A program made the position numbers and the translations under genes. A stretch of 64,000 bases of DNA from Stomorhina lunata. Lineage: Eukaryota > Arthropoda > Insecta > Diptera > Rhiniidae. The notes below the pieces were generated by a model that had not been told where the DNA came from, searched no databases, and was given only the letters and a program-made list of their open reading frames with translations. The stretch spans positions 1,426,001-1,490,000 of the forward strand of contig OW121740.1 in NCBI GenBank assembly GCA_933228675.1. Direction: 5' to 3'. Below are positions 13,007 through 24,800 of this stretch, one piece after another (position 1 is the stretch's first letter; each line of letters opens with the position of its first letter).

Positions 13007-14175
13007 TTTTCTACTAAATTTTTTTTTAAATTTTTATCAAAAATTTTTTACAGAAAAATTTTTGTATCAAATATAGAAAAATTAAAAAAAAAAATTTCTT
13101 AAAAATTTTTGATAAAAAAATTTTTATAGAAAGATTTTTTGTATAAAAAATAGAACATTTTTTATCAAAAATGTTTCTATATCAAAAATTTTTATTTAAC
13201 ATTTTTTTACAGAAAACTATTTCTAAAAAATTGCTAAAATTGCACAAATATGTATTTTGTAAATATAAATCAAAAACAGAAATTTAGTAACAATAAGTCC
13301 ACATTTGACCCTACCTCTTATAAAAATTTATAAACATTTTTGACAAAAAAAATTTTTATAGAATTTTTTTAGAAATTTTTTTATCAGAAAATTTTTTTAT
13401 TAAAAATTTGTTTATCAAAAATGTTTCTATAGAAAATGTTATCATAATTTTTTTATAGACAATTTTCTAAAAAAAGTTTTATAAAGAAATTTTTTTAATT
13501 TTTTTTTAAATCGATAATAATATAATAAAAAAAATTTCTTAAAAATTTTTGATAAAAAAATTTTTTATAGAAACATTTTTTTATAAAAACTTTTTCTATA
13601 GGAAATTTTTTTATCAAAAATTTTTCTAAAGAAAATTTTTTATCAAAAATTTTTTTATCCAAAATCTTTCTATAGAAAGTCTTCTTATCAAAAATTTTTT
13701 AAAAATTTTTTCTACAGAAAAATATTTCTATCGAAATTTTTTCTATATAATAATATTTTTATCAAAAATTTTTCTATAGAAAAAAATTTTTATCGAAAAA
13801 TTTTCTATAGAAACAAATTTTTATCGAAAATTTTTCTGTAGAAACAAATTTTTATCCAAAATTTTTCTATAGAAACAAATTTTTATCGAAAATTTTTCTA
13901 CAGAAAAAAATTTTTATCGAAAAAATTTTTATAGAAAAATATTTTTATCGAAGATTTTTGTATAGAAAAATAATTTTTTTGAAGATTTTATTTTTATCGA
14001 AAATTTTTTACAGAACAAAATTTTTATTGTTTAATTTTTCTATACAAACATTTTTTTATCGAAAATTTTTCTGTAGAACAATTTTTTGTCGAAAATTTTC
14101 AATAGAAATATTTTTCTGTAGAAAAAAATTTTTTAAAAATTTTTGGTAAACAAATTGTCTATAAAAAATGTTTGT
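13007..14175. repeat. Degenerate minisatellite, ATTTTTATCGAAA / TTTCTATAGAAA units
   Basis: About 1.1 kb of alternating blocks such as AAATTTTTATCGAAAATTTT and TTCTATAGAAACAAATTTTT. The repeat unit is about 31-32 bp where best preserved (13780-13930). Each unit is itself partly self-complementary (TTTCTATAGAAA), so the array could fold into many short hairpins. Divergence increases toward both edges. A short family A-like phrase (AATAAGTCCACATTTGACCC) sits at about 13294. The open frame at 13958-14149 is a by-product of the repeat. Confidence 0.85.
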
Positions 14176-15532
14176 ATCGAAAATATCTAAGAAATATTTT
14201 TAAATCAAAAAAATATAAAAATCTAAAATTGTTTAATATTAGAATTTCTTTCTGTTTTGAAAAATATTCCGAATTGGGTTATATTTATTTAAACAATGTT
14301 TGCAAAAATAATAGGGTCGTGGCAACAAAGTTTGAGATTATATTTCTTTGTTCGGTCGTACCGTATATTTTGTTGCTATAAATTGGATTTTGATTTTGTT
14401 TCTTGTATATTTTGTTTTTGTATTTTCTTTAACAGTCGATCGGTGCCGCGAGTTTGTTAACATCCATATCCCAACTGAATGTTTTAAAAGATACTTTTAC
14501 ATGTTTCATTAATGATATTTATGAAAATTACAAAAAGTCTTCGGCTACTGGTAGTATGGGCTGCTTACATCTGCTTTCAATTAAATATTTAGAATGATAT
14601 ACTCGTACAGTTTATGGAAAGTCTAATTCTTCTACATCGTTTCTAAACCTAGAACAAGTAAATTTTTCCAAATGCCTAATTTTTGAGTTGGTGTGTTATT
14701 GCCTTTGAGCACAAATAACTGTGTGCATACAAACATATGCATGTAAATATGCTTATACCTACCAATGTAGTAGTAGTTCAACCGACCTTCAATGATGGTC
14801 GCCAAATGACCATGGCAATTTAAGTACATTCTGAACTGACCACACTCACATATGTACAATATGTTTGCAATCTGCCACATAGAATGTTGTATAAATGAAT
14901 GTGAATGTATGTGTGTGTGTCCATGTGTGAATAAATATGCAACATGTTTCCTTTATTTACGCACTAAATCATACTTCCTGTTTAACTGACTGCATCTGTA
15001 CTCGAACGTACTTAAACTCACGGCCTGTCTGTGGATGACGTTCTGCTGTTGCTGTTACTCGTTGCTGGTGCCATTAAAATTATAATTAATTATTTTTTCT
15101 AGACTTTTGCTCAAGTAAAACTACATATTTTCATTTTACTTTATGCAAAATGTTAAGCAAAATAAATTTCCCTGTAAAGTAAAATGTGACGTAAATTTTA
15201 AATAATTTTACATAAAGTATATTCAATATTTTATAACATGAAATATACATATGTAAATAGGTACTATAAGGATATATTATTCTATATATGTACATTGTAC
15301 ATATATTTATAGCATAAAATAAATAACTATGTATATGTTTCAGAAAATAACGTTATTTATGGAACTGTAATCAATCAAAAGTTTATAAAGTATAGACTTT
15401 AAAATGTTGTACAATGTATGTTTTTATTTATTTGTATATAAGATTATGTAGTTTTTATGGAATATTGTAAAATTTTTGTATAAAAAATAACTTCAAGTAC
15501 TATTACGAGTATTTAGTTTAATTGTACCATTC
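14176..15532. other. AT-rich intergenic DNA
   Basis: Contains a short TG-rich tract (14900-14940) and otherwise unremarkable sequence. The minus-strand frame at 14632-14880 has no recognisable domain. Confidence 0.45.
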
Positions 15533-15860
15533 AATACCATAGGTGAAAAGGTTATATTAAGTTTATGCTGATGTTTGTAACGCATATATGTAAATATTTG
15601 TCTGAGACCCACCTTTTAGTATACCGATCGACTCTGACTCAAAACTGCACAGATTGGTAACGATAAGTCCAAATTTGACCCTAACTACCATATCAGACTC
15701 TTTGCCCGAAATGACATATATACATAAATGATTTTAGTACATTTATGTATATATGTCTAAATTAAAAAAGGCTTACAAACAACTTGTAAAGTTCATATTT
15801 AACCTAGTAAATTATTCCAAAACGTTGTGCTTGACCGACTATAGCATTGTCCTACTTACC
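15533..15860 (-). repeat. Family A copy, deleted and diverged
   Basis: In minus orientation. It begins (plus strand) with AATACCATAGGTGAAAAGG, carries CCTTTTAGTATACCGATCGA and AAGTCCAAATTTGACCC, and ends TTGACCGACTATAGCATTG followed by CTACTTACC. The middle is shortened. Confidence 0.75.
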
Positions 15861-16439
15861 TCCGTTAAATATTACTCATACCACCTGTAATCTAAACGGA
15901 TACATCAAATGGATTACTTCTGAGAATAATTACCTTAACTATATTAAACTTTCCTGATACATTATATTAATTGCCAATAATACAAAAAAGAAACATTTTC
16001 AATAGTTTTAGTACTAAGTACTTAAGTCAATGCCTAAGTCATGTCAGTTTAATTAAACTAAGTACAAAATTCTTTTGTTCAAACACTTCAATTTAAGATA
16101 TAACACTTAAAAGATTAACACAAAACCATTCATTTAATTTTCGTTAAAACTTTATTTCTAAGAATCTGACACGTACTCTCGTACAGGTGAAACGGTAGCG
16201 AAAAGAAAACGAAATTCTATTGTTTAAAGAAATCAATTTTATAAAGAAAATTAAGACGAGAATCCTTTGGAACTTTTCCTTCTAATTATGTACCTAAGTC
16301 TCTCTTCTTATGCTTAAGCTTAACAAAAATTGCATTGTCTAATTGTCTAAGTATTGGCATGACTTCGGTATGTACGAGTATGTATGTATATCTGCCAACA
16401 TTGGTCACGTGTTTCTCATATTCGTTTTGGTATTTCAAA

Positions 16440-16500
16440 CACGCACACACAATACAACTAACAACTTTTACGACACCAACCACACACACACATTCCTATA
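16440..16500. repeat. CA-rich low-complexity tract
   Basis: Runs of CACACA interspersed with ACAACT explain the overlapping open frames seen on both strands here; none is credible as coding. Confidence 0.6.
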
Positions 16501-16688
16501 CACAAACCCTTACGCATTCGAAAACAGTGACAGGCTGGGAAAAGATAAAGGTTTGTTTGGTGTGAGTGAGAGTGAACTACGACAAGTTGAAATAATAAAA
16601 ATGTTTTGTTTTTGTTGTTACAAAGTGTAGTTAATCCGATTTAATGTGATTGACTTTGTTTAGAAACAAATCAAAACAAATAGAATTA

Positions 16689-16715
16689 ATGAATGAATGA
16701 ACGAACGAACGAATG
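16689..16715. repeat. GAAT/GAAC tetranucleotide repeat
   Basis: GAATGAATGAACGAACGAAC. Similar tracts occur at 11519-11560, 20200-20220 and 21113-21132. Confidence 0.7.
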
Positions 16716-16795
16716 TAAAGAAATTCAAGCGTAAAATAAGAGAAAAAAGAAAAAAATCAAACAAATCAAATTCAACTAAAGACATGTAGAAAACT

Positions 16796-17108
16796 ACATT
16801 AGGGTGGTCTTGTTTTTCACAAGATCAAAAGGAAGATGTTTTACAAAAATCTATGGAATTATTTACATTTTTTTTAAATTTCATGTAATATGTAAAATTT
16901 TTCTAAATCTTTAAAATTTCATAATCTAGAAATAGAATATGTGTTTAAGCTTTTGCAGGACATTTTTCAAATGCTCATTATTTTCAAATTTTTTTTAAGG
17001 AAACAAATAGAGAATTCGTTCATTTGAGTCTTAGATTTTAAATACGAAAGATCAGAAGACCATAATTCGTAGAAATATTTAATTACATGTTCAAGGGCAC
17101 CCTAATGT
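16796..17108. mobile_element. Possible MITE with ACATTAGGGTG ends
   Basis: An 11-bp perfect inverted pair, ACATTAGGGTG (16796-16806) and CACCCTAATGT (17098-17108), bounds 313 bp of AT-rich sequence. Short inverted ends of this type are common in non-autonomous DNA elements, but a chance pairing cannot be excluded. Confidence 0.45.
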
Positions 17109-18325
17109 TTGTATGTAAAATTGTATTTAATTTATATAAACTCAACCAATAAATACAAAATATCGTAAAAGTATTGTTATTTAAGATATTTAAGATTGAA
17201 TTGATAGACAGATGAAGGCAATCTGAAAAATTCTTTTAGTATTTGCGAAAAAATTTTCATTTAATATCGAATATCAGCACATTTGCTGTCAAAATACCAA
17301 AAAAGCAAAATTCTTAATTTTTCAATGGAAAAAAGAAAGTGAATTAAAAAATGCAATATCTTAGGAAAATTATATTTTCTTATAAGCGAAATTTAAGTTT
17401 GAAACTAAACATTTTTTATGATCAGACGAGATTTAGCAAAAATAGCTTAATATTATTTGTGTTTATATTTTTTGTACAAAAAAAAAAACTTTTTCATCAG
17501 ACACTTTTTGAATGCTCGAATTTGCTATATAATATGTACGTTTGAATGTATGTTTGAAATAAATGATTGAATGTTTCAAATAAAAGTTTATTTCCCAAGA
17601 CAAATTTCTTCCTTTCGTACTCGAACAATATTTTCTTGTTTTTTCCCCTTTACTCAATGTCTGTTGGGATTAACTAAACGTGCAATTGTTGTTCATATAT
17701 TTCTTTGATATTTACACTTAAATAATTCCCGGTAAAATTCTTCTGTATTTAATGTGATGTGTCGTTAGGAATTTGGAATTGTTATCGAGTATTAAACACG
17801 AATAGCTTTTAATAAATAACTCTAAACCTCAAATACTTAGGGAATTATATGATACACACAGATACATATACATACTTACGAGTACATACACTTACATTTG
17901 ATATTTAATTGTTTGTAAGTGTTTGTGGTATTGACATTTGGAATTTGATTAATTTGAAGATATTTAGTTTATGAAAAAAAGAGGGCGGGGTAGGGCGCTA
18001 ACGATATCAACATAAGAATGTGGAGAAACATTGTATATCGAATTATAAAGAAACAGTTGAAAACTCAAGATTTTATTTATTTTTTATTGGCTGGGTCCTC
18101 ATTTGTGCCTAATTTCGTAAACCTTTTTTAAAAATTACGATGTTAAGACTGACATATACTATTATTTGGACTAGGAAAGTTTTCTGTTTGGTAAATCTAT
18201 CTACTATCTTTTGTACTTATGGCGGTGTGGCCGTTGAACATCGGTCGTACAAGTTTTTAATCGATTTAAATTGGAACCGTTACAAACTAAAGTCTATGTT
18301 ATATGTGTTATTATCCATTTTTTAG
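17109..18325. promoter_or_regulatory. Region upstream of SLC22 gene 1
   Basis: No coding. The sequence just before the first coding exon ends CCATTTTTTAG, a good splice acceptor (18315-18325). This implies that the start codon lies in an exon beginning at 18326 and that a 5' untranslated exon and the promoter lie further upstream, at an undetermined site. Confidence 0.4.
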
Positions 18326-18339
18326 CATATTCCTGGAAG

Positions 18340-18828
18340 ATGCTCACAAGTAAACCGTCCCCATCAGAGCATGACGATGATGATTGTACACCAGCTAACA
18401 ATGATCAACAGACCACCAGCATATCACCAAATAATAATGAATTGGTCTCAACGATAGCGAAGACAGAGCCACTCTCAGCAGCCACAACAACTGATTTAAA
18501 CCCGAAAACTACAACAACAGATGGTCACAAAGATAACGCTAGTAACACTGCCATAGCTCCTCAGCAACACAGAAATAGCGGTTCAAGAGATTCAAATGGT
18601 GGCAAAGCTGTTGATACCTACATACGAGCTTCGAAAAGTAGTGGTCACAGTAATGGTGGCGGTAGTGGTGGAGGCGGAGAGGGTGATCCTGCAGACGATG
18701 ATGCTGAAGAGACTGATATTATTGGAGAGTTAGTGGGTCATTTCGGGAAATGGCAGTTGTTAATGACAGTGCTGTTGTCTCTGTTTCAAGTACCCAATAC
18801 ATTTCATATATCATCCTCAGTATATCAA
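18340..18828 (+). CDS. Gene 1 coding exon 1 (N-terminus and helix 1)
   Basis: 163 codons, phase 0 at the donor (CAA|GTGGGT). Residues 1-130 are low complexity: DDDD, poly-Thr/Asn/Ser and a GGGSGGGG tract. They are followed by ETDIIGELVGHFGKW and the first membrane helix. The GHFGKW motif matches GHYGKW of gene 2 exon 1A. Confidence 0.85.
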
Positions 18829-21800
18829 GTGGGTTGAATCATAATTTTCTAAAAAAATAAAGTTTATATGTATATGAATGTCTTTCTTGTTCTTTCTCGA
18901 TCTTTTCGCCAGGCAGCCAATAAAGAGTTTTGGTGTAGACGTCCAGCTCACTTGCAACATTTACCGGTTGATGTGTGGCGAAATATAAGTAATTCCAACG
19001 ACAATTGTTATCAAACTCCTGTGAACTGGAGCCTTATTAACGATGATAGCAATGAGGAAATGCCTCAGGTGAGTTAAAATATGCTAAAGTCCTTAATAAC
19101 CATTATTATTGTTTTAAGTATTATTAACATTGATATTAAATTATTATTGCAACAATGAGTAGTAGAGAAGAAGCAGTGGTTGTAATTGTTGTAATCATAA
19201 TCGTAATCATCATTCAGTCATTTTAGTGCAGTCAAGTAAATCGCACTCATTCATCCAACATTTTTGCCAGTCATGTGAAAAATCCCATTTGGAAAATATG
19301 TACGTCTACTTAGAATAATAACAAAAATATTACAATAAATAAAACGAAATATTGCAAATAAAAAATAACAAAACAAAATATCTTTTAACAAAATTGTACA
19401 TTAACTCAGTAGATACTCGTATTTGTTGTGTTGAGTAAAATGTAATAAAATAAAATAAATCTGTGAATATGTCAGTCCATCAGACAGTCAGTCACTCAGT
19501 CAGATTCTGTGTGTCTGTTTGTCTGTACGAAAACTCGTAGTTACATTTATTCATTTTGTTCTGTTGTTATTCTGTTATCTTTTGTTACAGCAACAAACCA
19601 TATTGAAGTCTCTCATGGAGAACAGCAACAACAATAATAATCGTACTGCGTGTTCATCATGGGAATATGCAGTCAATGACAATGTAGGGAACAGTTGGAC
19701 CTCACAATGGGATCTCGTCTGCGATAAGGAATATTTAAAAAATGTTGCTGAAATGTTTTTTCTATTGGGTGTGGCAACCGGTGGCATTATATCGGGTTAT
19801 CTCTCGGATAAATTTGGTAGAAAAACAATGCTTTTCATATCGGCTGTATTACAGACAATATTTGGTAAGTGTTTTCTTCATTTTTTCATTTCATCATTTT
19901 TATTTTTAGTAGAAATTTAATTAAATCAACAATTTCTATCATTTAACTAGAGAGAAAAGAAATGTTTCAAATGTAAAACATTTATTTATCTATTTCTTTA
20001 ATATCGTATGTAATTTGTATTAATGTTACTTTGTTAATGTAAGTATGTGTAAGTGTGTGTGAATATCGCATGTGTATTGGTATTGAGCACCTTGATGTCT
20101 TTAATGTTCAACCTTCTCCTGGTGTACCTTTGAACTTGACAGCATGATGCTGTATCCTTCAGTATGGTCATTGATTACCTGTACAAAAGAACATTTATTC
20201 ATTCGTTCATTCATTCATTTACGTCGAGTGGTTTTAATTACATTAACATTGTGTTTAATGTCAAAACACATATACATATGTACATATAAATCTACAGATA
20301 TACTTACATACGTGGTGGTTTTTGGCCCGACAGTTCCAAATCGAAGGACCATATCCTCAATTACTAAATTGAATTGTCCCGAACGACCGTATATTCATAT
20401 ATAGAATAAAATATTGTATTTTTTTGGATATGACTCTATTTTCACACTTTTGACTCAAGCATTAATAACGGAAGAAGAAATCTATCCATTAATTGCAGAT
20501 TTCTATATAAATAACAATCAGTCCACATTTTATCAAAATATGTCGTTAAAAGAAGCCTGGAATGAAGATGTTAACATGGAACTGCGGGATAGGAATGTCT
20601 ATGAAGTGCAGATGTGAATATGTTCTCTTTTAGCCATTTATTTATTCATTTATCCAAGCACCTTTCAAGTACAAGGCCTGATTGAGGAAATAATTCAAAA
20701 AGTATTTTTATTCGTTGTTAACGTGAACTTTTACTTACAAACGTACATACTTATGTATATATAAATTTGTATGTAAGGTAAGGAGCTCTTAACATTTGAT
20801 AAAATATCTAGTAAAAATACATCTACATTAACCTTCCGCAATGGGTTAGAATATTTCCGGCAATCAAAATTTTCGACATTAAATTTATTCCCAACAATTG
20901 TGACCTTACTTTCGAAAGATTAGTTTTTTTAGGTACCTTACTTTTTGTTCATCCTAGTACTTCTAATATCTAATTTAAATATAAAATCAATATGAGTATA
21001 TGCCTGTTTGAATGTACATTAATTCCGTATATACAAAGTTTTAACTATTTTTCATTTTAATTTGAAAGAAAATTAAAAGGTCCACAAGCCAATCAAATGA
21101 AATGCAATGAAACGAATGAACGAATGAATGATGTCTTTGAATTAGAGCACAATAATAGAAATTGTTCAAATTCTTTAACAATCTTTGAAAAGGTTTAAAA
21201 TTGCAATACATTCTATAAAAGTCAATTCTTTAACTTTAACTTAGCAAAAAAAAAGTTAATCATATACTAAAAAGAACATTGTATCGAATAAGAAAATTTA
21301 ACAATTTTATTATATCCTTTAACATCACTGTACTGTTAGTAACGATACAAAAATTTAGTAAAATTGTTGTTTTTGAGAAGCATGAAACTTTTAGAAACTA
21401 AGTTATATAACATTACTTAAATTATCTGCATATTTAGTCTTAATAATTATCGGTAAACAACCAACAATTTTCTAAACTAAATACGAGCAGAAACTTTATT
21501 AAATAAAGTTTATTATACACTTATATTTATTTTTGCCTTTTTTTTAAACAGGTCTGGCTCTATTTTTCGATATGGCCTTCGAAATGTATATAACATTGAG
21601 AGCCCTACTGGGCCTGGTATCAGTATCGGTTACATATTCGGGTCTGATATTAGCAATAGAATATGTTGATGGCAAATGGCGCACTATTGCCGGCATGTAC
21701 AATCTCTTTCCACTGCCAATATCGTACATGCTTATTTCCGGTCTTGCGTATATAACACAGGACTATCAACGTCTTCAATTGTGTATCGGAATACCAGGAA

Positions 21801-24800
21801 TCTTTCTGTGTTTTTTATGGTGAGTAACAACAAGAAAAACAACAACAATAAAATGAAAAAAATAAATAAGTGAATAGTAAAATATTTATAAGATAGAATT
21901 CTATGAAATTTGTTATAGCTGCTGTCATTAATATTGTTATTATGCTACTTTTTCTATGCTGTTGCCCTTCCTACTGCTACTGTTGTTGTTTGTAAACAAC
22001 AAATTGGCACATACAATAGAATATTGTAGATACAATTCTTTTCTATTTTATTTGTTAAAAGTACAAGATACTGGAACAAGAAGAGTTTCCATACGTCTAA
22101 AGTAAAAAAAAAAAAAAACATTGATATTCTTTAGAATAACATAAACAACAAGTAAGAAAGTGCTAGTCGATTAAGCCCGACCATACGATACCCTTCACAA
22201 CTAAGGTCAATGGTGTTCTTTTCCTGTATAAAGACAAATATAAATGTTGCCATCATACAAACATTTTTTTTCAAAATTAATATATTTAAGCTGTTTCCGT
22301 CATTTGGACTTATATGAGAGCTAGGGTCAAATGTGGACCGATTTTCTCGAAATTTTGCAAATTTTTTACAGTTTTTACAAAAATTATGTATGCAAAAATT
22401 AAACTCAAAATTCTCATAATGTTCCGATTTACGAGCGTTTTAGTGATTTTTGTATCATTTAGTTCATTTTGACAGGAGAGTTTGTATCGAAGCTACGGTC
22501 AAATGTGGACCGATTTCAACAAAATTTGGTATAGTGATTTTTACATAAGCAGCATTTGTTTTAAATTTCATTAAAAATATTGATATTTGTGGCTAAAATA
22601 TAAATTCCAGGAAGTGGGACCTATTGGAGGTGCCATAAATAATGAACCTATTTTGACGAATTTCAATAGCCATGGTCACACTATCAAAAGAAATTATCTG
22701 TGCCAAATTTCATAAAATTATCTTAAGAATCGCGATCTGAACTTTTATCACATGGTTTACATGGGGGGGGGGGGGTCAAGCCAGCCAGACGGACGGGCGG
22801 ACTGACTGCCATCGCTAAATCGACTCAAAAAGTGACAAATATTTTTATGCGTTACATACATCAGCACAAATTTATAATACCCTTTCCACCTATGGTGGTG
22901 AAGGGTACAAAAAATTATTTATGTATTATAATAAAAAAAAGTGTGCTCGCTTAAAATCATAAAAAATAAAATATCTAATCAGATCGTTCGTACATACATA
23001 CATATGTGTAAATATGTATGTATGTTTGGAAGCAATAAAATATGATCCGTCTGTCTGTTCTTCTGTCTGGTCAATATAAACAAAAGAAAGTTTAGTAAAT
23101 GTTTCTTTTATAATTTTAATGAGTGGGTGGATTAATTATAAACATTTTTTATCTACATACATACATATGTATGTATATTTCATATATACTCGTTTTAGGT
23201 TTGTGGTACCCGAATCCCCAAGATGGCTGCTGGTCAAGGGTCGTGTTGATGAAGTCAAACGTATTATACAAGCGGCAGCAGATTTTAACAAGCGTGAATT
23301 GCCACCCAACTTTGAGTCCATGCTAAAGCCTCCCACACAAGAAGTCAGTTCACAGGATTTTATGTGCCTCTTAAGAACACCCTACTTAAGACGCATCACG
23401 ATATGTTTTCTTTGCATCTGGTTCACTATGAATTTGGCCTACTATGGATTCATTTTGAACATGAGCACATTCGGTGGCAATGTGTACCTTAATTCGGTAA
23501 GTATTTAAACAATATTTAACTCTATTTTTTTTTGTGAGGTCCTTTTTTAAATATATGACACCTGTTTGTCATTATCAAAATTTGAATTCCTCTATATGAC
23601 GTTCTCTACAATTGTGATTATCTTAAAATAAGGTAATATTTAGTTTTATTTTTTTTTTTTTTGAATGGACCAAAATCCAGAAGGTTCCACCTTATTTTGC
23701 GTTAAAGGGATAAGGAAAAAGTGCAGCTGAAGAACTTTTTTCTCTTTGGTAGAAATACAGACGAGTTATATAGGTGGTATAAATATGTACGAGAAGAATA
23801 AATCTTATTATCATCTGATAAATCTACCTAATACGAAAATAGTATTAGGATTTGAATGAATACGATGAATGTAGCTGTCTTCTGCAAAGGAATGCCTTGT
23901 GGTACCTTTGAACTACTCTTGAAGACGTTTATTATCGTAAAAATCTGCGAAATTAGCGTTACGTAATATGTGATGTTATTACCGAAAAGAGTGCAACATG
24001 CGGGACTTTATTGAACGCCTTGAAAATATCTAAAGCCAAAGAGAAACGGAAGTTATGAAAAATGAGAATGAAAGAGTAATTACCAACTAAATGGTTGTTG
24101 TCCTGGCTAATTAACGTTAAAATTTTCTTCACTAAAGGAGGTATACAAATACAACTATTACCGAGCGTAATCATAAAAACATTCACATATGGGCAAATCC
24201 TGCATGACGGACGATACGGATTTTGTTGTACTTAAATGTATTCCATTGCTGTTCTACTTTAGATATCTTTGCACAGTTTTGTGAGAATATTAGCCCATCG
24301 ATTGTGCTATCGAATGGCGAATATCTTTTCCTTTTGGAGGAAAAAGATATTCGCTTTTAAAGTGCTGTGATGGACGCTACAAAAAATGGAAGTGATTTTT
24401 TTTCAACACATGTTTCTGTAATTTTCATCAAATCGATCAGAGTAATAAAAAAATTGTAAATACATTAAAGATAGAGGAAAATCAGAGGATTACAAAACAG
24501 CTTTTATAAAATATTTTAAAGTTTTCAGTTCCGCCAAAAATCCATAAATGAACTGTTGCGGACGCTACGTAACAGACAATACAGTTTTTACTTGAATGTT
24601 TTTTATTAGGAAAAAATTAATATTTCATTTTAAAGATTCGTTAATCAGTGAAAATAATGAAAATAGATTATTTGTTCCCGAATTTCATCTCCTTCCTTTT
24701 CATGTTCGCGGTTAAAATCCGATTTTTGGGCACAATTTAATATTTCACAAAACGGCTACACACATATATTTATTCAAAGTTTTTCATTTTTTACATCTTA

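Noticed and set aside
16286..16630. Overlapping open frames around a CA-rich tract
   Set aside because: Low-complexity composition, three overlapping frames on both strands and no domain.
18271..18339. Longer N-terminus of gene 1 (EPLQTKVYV...)
   Set aside because: The open frame has no ATG before 18340, and a good splice acceptor ends at 18325.
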